9,766 nt of DNA from positions 1 to 9,766 of the forward strand of contig JAEDOB010000063.1 in NCBI GenBank assembly GCA_016302225.1, written 5' to 3'. Position 1 is the stretch's first letter. Each line of letters starts with the position of its first letter. The notes below the pieces were generated by a model, which was not told the DNA's origin, did not search any database, and saw nothing but the letters and a program-made list of their open reading frames with translations. This DNA is from Oscillospiraceae bacterium (GTDB taxonomy: Bacteria > Bacillota > Clostridia > Oscillospirales > Ruminococcaceae). Made by a program: the position numbers and the translations under genes. Positions 6,881-9,766 of the stretch are shown piece by piece.

Positions 6881-7571
6881 TGCTGCTCAGCCTCCTTTCA
6901 AGTCCCGCAACAAGCCGCTGGAGCAGCATTACCATTATCAGATAGATAAGCGCAACGGCGATAAGGGGCATAAAAGCGTCGTAGGTTCTGCTTCGGATAA
7001 TGTCGCCGCCCTTGGTAAGGTCTTGAAGGGCAATATATCCGCAGATAGATGTTTCCTTGAGAAGCACGATTACTTCGTTTCCGAGAGCGGGGAGGACGTT
7101 TTTCAGTGCCTGCGGAAGAACAATGTAAATCATGGTCTGAGCATATGTAAAGCCCAGACTTCTTCCTGCTTCGGTCTGTCCCTTATCAATGGACATAATG
7201 CCGCTTCGGATAACCTCCGCAACATATGCGCCCGAGTTGATACCGAAGGCAATTATCGCAACAAGCACCTTGCTGATATTTACCGAGCCGAAAACCACAA
7301 AGTAGATTATCAGCAGCTGCAGAACGGAAGGCGTTCCTCTGATAACGGTAAGATACACCTTGCATATGAAATCGGGTATTTTCAGCTTTCCTGTTTTATC
7401 GTGTGTGGAGCGGATAACTGCGATAAGAAAGCCGAGAATTATGCCGATAAGTACGGCAAAAAAGGTAACCTCGATTGTTACGACAAAGCCGTCGGCAATA
7501 TATTTCCATCGGTTTTCGCTGATGAAGTTTGTATAAAATCTGTCTGCAAGGTTTTGGAGCCACTGCGGCAT
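6870..7571 (-). CDS. Polar amino-acid ABC transporter permease (GlnP/HisM family)
   Basis: This 233-residue membrane subunit forms the import channel, probably as a homodimer since only one permease gene is present. Hydrophobic segments lie at about 25-53, 82-96, 100-122, 159-171 and 198-220. Family motifs are GFVVTIEVT (28-36), IRGTPSVLQL (77-86), AYVAEVIRSGI (115-125), and the ATPase-coupling EAA loop EAGRSLGFTYAQTMIYIVLP (134-153). The start at 7571 has AAGGAAGG upstream with seven bases of spacing. The gene lies 23 bases after the binding-protein stop, and its own last 11 bases overlap the ATPase start, so the three genes are one operon. Family call is confident. Confidence 0.95.
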   Translation of the reverse strand: MPQWLQNLADRFYTNFISENRWKYIADGFVVTIEVTFFAVLIGIILGFLIAVIRSTHDKTGKLKIPDFICKVYLTVIRGTPSVLQLLIIYFVVFGSVNISKVLVAIIAFGINSGAYVAEVIRSGIMSIDKGQTEAGRSLGFTYAQTMIYIVLPQALKNVLPALGNEVIVLLKETSICGYIALQDLTKGGDIIRSRTYDAFMPLIAVALIYLIMVMLLQRLVAGLERRLSSSER

Positions 7572-7594
7572 TTGGCAACCTTCCTTTCGGTAAG

Positions 7595-8335
7595 TTATTC
7601 GGCGCTGATATATTTGTCGATGATAGCCTGAAGCTCGCCCGATTCTTTAAGCTTTGCAAGAGCAGCGTTTACGTCGTTCAGAAGCTGAGTGTTGTCCTTG
7701 GCAATAGCGATTGCATATTCCTCGGTGGTGAATTCCTCGTCGAGAATTTTCAGACCTTCGCTCTGGGAAACGAATACCTTTGCAGGCTCGTTGTCGATGA
7801 TAACTGCGTCGATCTTGCCCTGAGTAAGAGCCTGTACAGCCTCGAAGCCTTTGTTGTAACGTTCGATGGAAGCTCCTTCAATGTCACTTGCATACTGGTC
7901 GCCCGTGGTTCCCAGCTGAACGCCTACCTTCTTTCCCTGCAGATCGTCGGGAGAAGCAACTGCGGAACCCTCGCTGACAATGATGACCTGAGTTGCGGTA
8001 GTGTAGGGGTCGGAGAAGTTTACGCTCTTCAAACGGTCGGGATCAACGGTCATACCTGCAACGCCGATGTCAGCCTTACCAGATGTTACTGCGGCAATGA
8101 TGGAGTCGAATGCCATGTCCTCAACTACAAGCTCCTTGCCCAGCTCCTTAGCGATAGCAGTCGCAATGTCAACGTCGATTCCGACGATAGCGTCGCCCTC
8201 GTGGTACTCGTAAGGGGAGAACTCGGCATTTGTAGCCATTACAAGCTTGGTATCATCTCCGCCCGAACAGCCCGAAAGTGCTGCGAGCATGGCAGCTGCG
8301 GAAAGTCCGCAAAGGATTTTCTTTAAAAGTTTCAT
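7595..8335 (-). CDS. Amino-acid ABC transporter substrate-binding lipoprotein (SBP family 3)
   Basis: This 246-residue protein captures a polar amino acid outside the membrane and delivers it to the permease. It has a lipoprotein signal: K2-K6, a hydrophobic core, and the lipobox LSGC with C23 as the lipidated residue. The mature part shows family 3 hallmarks: GIDVDIATAIAKELG (52-66), DPDRLKSVNFSDPY (98-111) where R101 should bind the ligand carboxylate, GVQLGTTGDQYA (138-149), and D181 in VIIDNEP as the likely amino-group ligand. An AAGGGA-type ribosome site lies about seven bases before ATG 8335; it is weaker than those of neighbouring genes. It is the first gene of the operon, as is usual for the most abundant component. 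Ligand identity is not determinable by eye; glutamine, cystine or a basic amino acid are all possible. Confidence 0.94.
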   Translation of the reverse strand: MKLLKKILCGLSAAAMLAALSGCSGGDDTKLVMATNAEFSPYEYHEGDAIVGIDVDIATAIAKELGKELVVEDMAFDSIIAAVTSGKADIGVAGMTVDPDRLKSVNFSDPYTTATQVIIVSEGSAVASPDDLQGKKVGVQLGTTGDQYASDIEGASIERYNKGFEAVQALTQGKIDAVIIDNEPAKVFVSQSEGLKILDEEFTTEEYAIAIAKDNTQLLNDVNAALAKLKESGELQAIIDKYISAE

Positions 8336-8404
8336 AACAATTTCCCTTTCCTTATTAAAAATATATTTTATTCTACTGCAAATATTTTAAATTTTCAAGT
8401 TATA

Positions 8405-8436
8405 GGGATAAATTTCGTGATAATTTTTGTGGATAA
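8405..8436. promoter_or_regulatory. Three direct GATAA repeats in the transporter leader (candidate operator)
   Basis: GGGATAA (8405-8411), GTGATAA (8417-8423) and TGGATAA (8430-8436) repeat at 12- and 13-base spacing. They lie about 13-45 bases downstream of the predicted transcription start of the amino-acid transporter. This could be a regulator site or only AT-rich coincidence. Confidence 0.25.
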
Positions 8437-8455
8437 AAAGTATAAGTCTATTTGG

Positions 8456-8484
8456 ATTATATCAAAACGGTCGGTATAAGTCAA
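8456..8484 (-). promoter_or_regulatory. Promoter of the amino-acid transporter operon
   Basis: On the minus strand TTGACT (8484-8479) and TATAAT (8461-8456) are 17 bases apart. The start is predicted near 8449, giving a leader of about 114 bases before the binding-protein ATG, longer than needed for a simple ribosome site. Confidence 0.8.
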
Positions 8485-8673
8485 GAAGATGGATATTTAC
8501 AAGAATAATATGTCAAATATTAAACAAAAAGCACGCTATCTTTACGTTGTCAGTAGGTGAAATATACAAAAATCAAAAATGAAATGAAATCAGAGAATTA
8601 AAGAGAATTAAAGCAAAACAGCGAGATTTCAAGAGAATGAGGGATATATATTGAAATTTCGGCAAAATGACTA
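8485..8673. other. AT-rich intergenic stretch between divergent promoters
   Basis: I see no gene, RNA gene or mobile element in this part of the 484-base gap between the transporter operon and rplM. It contains several A-tracts and a perfect tandem copy of AGAGAATTAA (8592-8601 and 8602-8611) upstream of the rplM promoter. Remaining parts of the gap are the transporter promoter and leader (8336-8484) and the rplM promoter and leader (8674-8819). Confidence 0.6.
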
Positions 8674-8702
8674 TTGACTTTAATAAAAGTTTCCTGTATA
8701 AT
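8674..8702 (+). promoter_or_regulatory. Promoter of rplM-rpsI
   Basis: TTGACT (8674-8679), a 17-base spacer and TATAAT (8697-8702) match the sigma-A consensus at 11 of 12 positions. The start near 8709 produces a leader of about 110 bases. Confidence 0.85.
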
Positions 8703-8708
8703 CAATAA

Positions 8709-8819
8709 TGTTGTGTCGGACAGGTACCGTATGCGCTTGCGGCAATAGGGAAGAGGAGGTTGCGCCGAATCCCTCGGGACTTAGCTTCGATGAATATATT
8801 TTTAACGGAGGAATTGACT
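8709..8819 (+). promoter_or_regulatory. Structured 5' leader of rplM, candidate L13 autoregulatory RNA
   Basis: The leader is GC-rich compared with its AT-rich surroundings. Possible helices include CGC/GCG (8734-8741), GCAA (8742-8745) with TTGC (8760-8763), and AGGGA (8747-8751) with TCCCT (8770-8774). The last two interleave and could form a pseudoknot. Ribosomal-protein leaders before rplM are known in Firmicutes; whether this belongs to that family needs a covariance-model test. The GGAGG ribosome site is at 8807-8811. Confidence 0.4.
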
Positions 8820-9248
8820 ATGTCAACTTATATGCCTAAGGCAAATGAAATCAGCCGTAAGTGGTATGTTCTGGACGCAGAAGGCAAGTCCCTCGGTAGA
8901 GTTGCAGCTCAGGCTGCTGCTATTCTCCGCGGCAAGCACAAGCCCACATTTGCTCCTCACGCAGACTGCGGCGATCACGTAATCATCATTAACTGTGCAA
9001 AGGCTGTTCTTACTGGTAAGAAGCTGGAGCAGAAGACCTACAAGTGGCACACCGGCTGGATCGGCGGCCTCAAGGAAACCAAGTACAGCGAGCTGATGAA
9101 GAACAACCCCGAAAAGGCAATGTCTATCGCTGTAAACGGAATGCTCCCCAATAACACTATTGGCAGAGCGGCTCTCACACGTCTGAGAACTTATGCAGGT
9201 GCTGCGCACGATCACGCTGCTCAGAAGCCTGAGAATTTTGAATTTTAA
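8820..9248 (+). CDS. rplM: 50S ribosomal protein L13
   Basis: This 142-residue protein has the same length as E. coli L13. Diagnostic segments are KWYVLDAEGKSLGRVAAQAA near the N terminus, then LRGKHKPTFAPHADCGD, INCAKAVLTGKK, YKWHTGWIGGLKE, and NGMLPNNTIGRAALTRL followed by YAGAAHDHAAQKP. L13 is an early-assembling 23S rRNA-binding protein. I chose ATG 8820 because GGAGG lies eight bases upstream and homology starts there; upstream in-frame codons from 8760 belong to the leader. rpsI follows after 17 bases, the conserved bacterial L13-S9 operon. The structured leader suggests feedback control by L13. Confidence 0.98.
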   Translation: MSTYMPKANEISRKWYVLDAEGKSLGRVAAQAAAILRGKHKPTFAPHADCGDHVIIINCAKAVLTGKKLEQKTYKWHTGWIGGLKETKYSELMKNNPEKAMSIAVNGMLPNNTIGRAALTRLRTYAGAAHDHAAQKPENFEF

Positions 9249-9265
9249 TTAAGGAGGCAGCAAAG

Positions 9266-9667
9266 ATGTACGAATCAAAGCAGTCCTATTTCTACGGAAC
9301 AGGAAGAAGAAAACATTCTGTTGCCAGAGTAAGAGTTTACGCAGGCAGCGGTAACATTACAATCAACGGCAGAGGCATTGATGATTACTTCGGTCTTGAA
9401 ACACTGAAGCTTATCGTTAGACAGCCCCTCGCTCTTACAGATACACTTGAGAAGTTTGATATTGTCTGCACAGTTGCAGGCGGCGGCGTTACAGGTCAGG
9501 CAGGTGCTATCAGACACGGTCTTTCCAGAGCCCTCCTTCAGTACGATGCTGAGCTCCGTCCTACCCTCAAGAAGGCTGGATTCCTCACTCGTGACCCCAG
9601 AATGAAGGAAAGAAAGAAGTACGGCTTAAAGGCTGCTCGTCGTGCTCCTCAGTTCTCAAAGAGATAA
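9266..9667 (+). CDS. rpsI: 30S ribosomal protein S9
   Basis: This 133-residue protein is complete. It carries the S9 hallmarks YGTGRRKHSVARVRV near the N terminus, GSGNITINGR, GGGVTGQAGAIRHGLSRAL in the middle, and the basic C-terminal tail GLKAARRAPQFSKR. The tail reaches the P-site tRNA in the small subunit, and its final Lys-Arg is intact. AAGGAGG (9251-9257) with eight-base spacing supports ATG 9266. It is the second and apparently last gene of the L13-S9 operon, with a hairpin after the stop. Confidence 0.98.
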   Translation: MYESKQSYFYGTGRRKHSVARVRVYAGSGNITINGRGIDDYFGLETLKLIVRQPLALTDTLEKFDIVCTVAGGGVTGQAGAIRHGLSRALLQYDAELRPTLKKAGFLTRDPRMKERKKYGLKAARRAPQFSKR

Positions 9668-9679
9668 TTGCTGCCCTTA

Positions 9680-9703
9680 CAAACGACGTATTTACGTTGT
9701 TTG
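9680..9703 (+). terminator. Probable terminator of rplM-rpsI
   Basis: CAAACGACGT (9680-9689) pairs with ACGTTGTTTG (9694-9703), with one G-T wobble and a 4-base loop. It lies 12 bases after the rpsI stop. The following T-run (AATTTTAT) is displaced by several bases and is short, so it may be a weak terminator. Confidence 0.5.
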
Positions 9704-9743
9704 GGACAATTTTATCATCACTTTGGTCAACTTTTGGACAACT
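9700..9743. repeat. Short direct repeats downstream of rpsI
   Basis: TTTGGTCAACT (9722-9732) and TTTGGACAACT (9733-9743) are adjacent and match at 10 of 11 positions. A related TTTGGGACAA lies at 9700-9709. The function is not evident, and the window ends 23 bases later. Confidence 0.4.
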
Positions 9744-9766
9744 AATAAAGACCATTTTAACCGCTA

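Noticed and set aside
6852..8326. Two long plus-strand open frames (6852-7631 and 7529-8326)
   Set aside because: Both are antisense to the permease and binding-protein genes, which have clear family motifs, ribosome sites and a promoter on the minus strand.
8388..8403. CodY-box-like sequence in the transporter leader
   Set aside because: Only one half-site (AATTTTC) matches well; the other half departs at most positions, and such matches are common in AT-rich DNA.
8760..8819. Longer N terminus for L13 beginning at 8760
   Set aside because: It would lengthen L13 beyond its usual 142 residues with unrelated sequence, and it overlaps the leader and the real ribosome site at 8807-8811.
8336..8819. 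CRISPR array, tRNA or small gene in the largest intergenic gap
   Set aside because: No spaced palindromic repeats, no cloverleaf-like sequence and no start with a ribosome site followed by a plausible open frame were found.

Overview
The window looks like chromosomal DNA from a Gram-positive clostridium, most likely Ruminococcus or a close relative in the Oscillospiraceae. This rests on several signs: strong GGAGG-type ribosome sites, near-consensus sigma-A promoters (TTGACA or TTGACT, 17 bp, TATAAT), a BspA-type leucine-rich-repeat protein ending in DUF4214 domains, a lipoprotein-type solute-binding protein, and a 142-residue L13 followed directly by S9. The genus is an inference; the clostridial placement is firmer.

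Layout. (1) Bases 3-1430 are the 3' part of a surface-type protein gene: six 23-residue leucine-rich repeats, a linker with a CxxC motif, and two DUF4214 domains. It ends at a terminator. (2) Bases 1518-4905 form a transcription unit with a perfect-consensus promoter and three genes: a DPM1/GtrB-like family 2 glycosyltransferase, a 648-residue fusion of a galactokinase-like GHMP kinase with a GalU-like nucleotidyltransferase, and a small GtrA-family membrane protein. A roughly 108-bp element with 16-bp terminal inverted repeats (MITE-like) sits between the second and third genes. A hairpin shared with the convergent gene closes the unit. (3) Bases 4930-6080 on the minus strand carry a DUF1963 (YwqG-like) gene with its own consensus promoter. 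(4) Bases 6092-8484 on the minus strand are a polar amino-acid ABC transporter operon, in the order binding lipoprotein, permease, ATPase, then terminator. (5) After a divergent AT-rich intergenic region come rplM and rpsI on the plus strand, with a structured leader before rplM.

How the genes work together. The most interesting part is the three-gene glycan unit. An anomeric sugar kinase fused to a nucleotidyltransferase would take a free sugar to sugar-1-phosphate and then to NDP-sugar in one polypeptide. The glycosyltransferase could move that sugar to a polyprenyl phosphate, and GtrA could flip the lipid-linked sugar to the outer face. Only the periplasmic-side transferase and the acceptor are absent here. 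The domain order (kinase first, GalU-like second) is the reverse of the known bifunctional fucokinase/GDP-fucose pyrophosphorylase FKP. The sugar cannot be named from sequence. The other units (amino-acid import, ribosomal proteins, DUF1963) look like ordinary housekeeping or peripheral genes.
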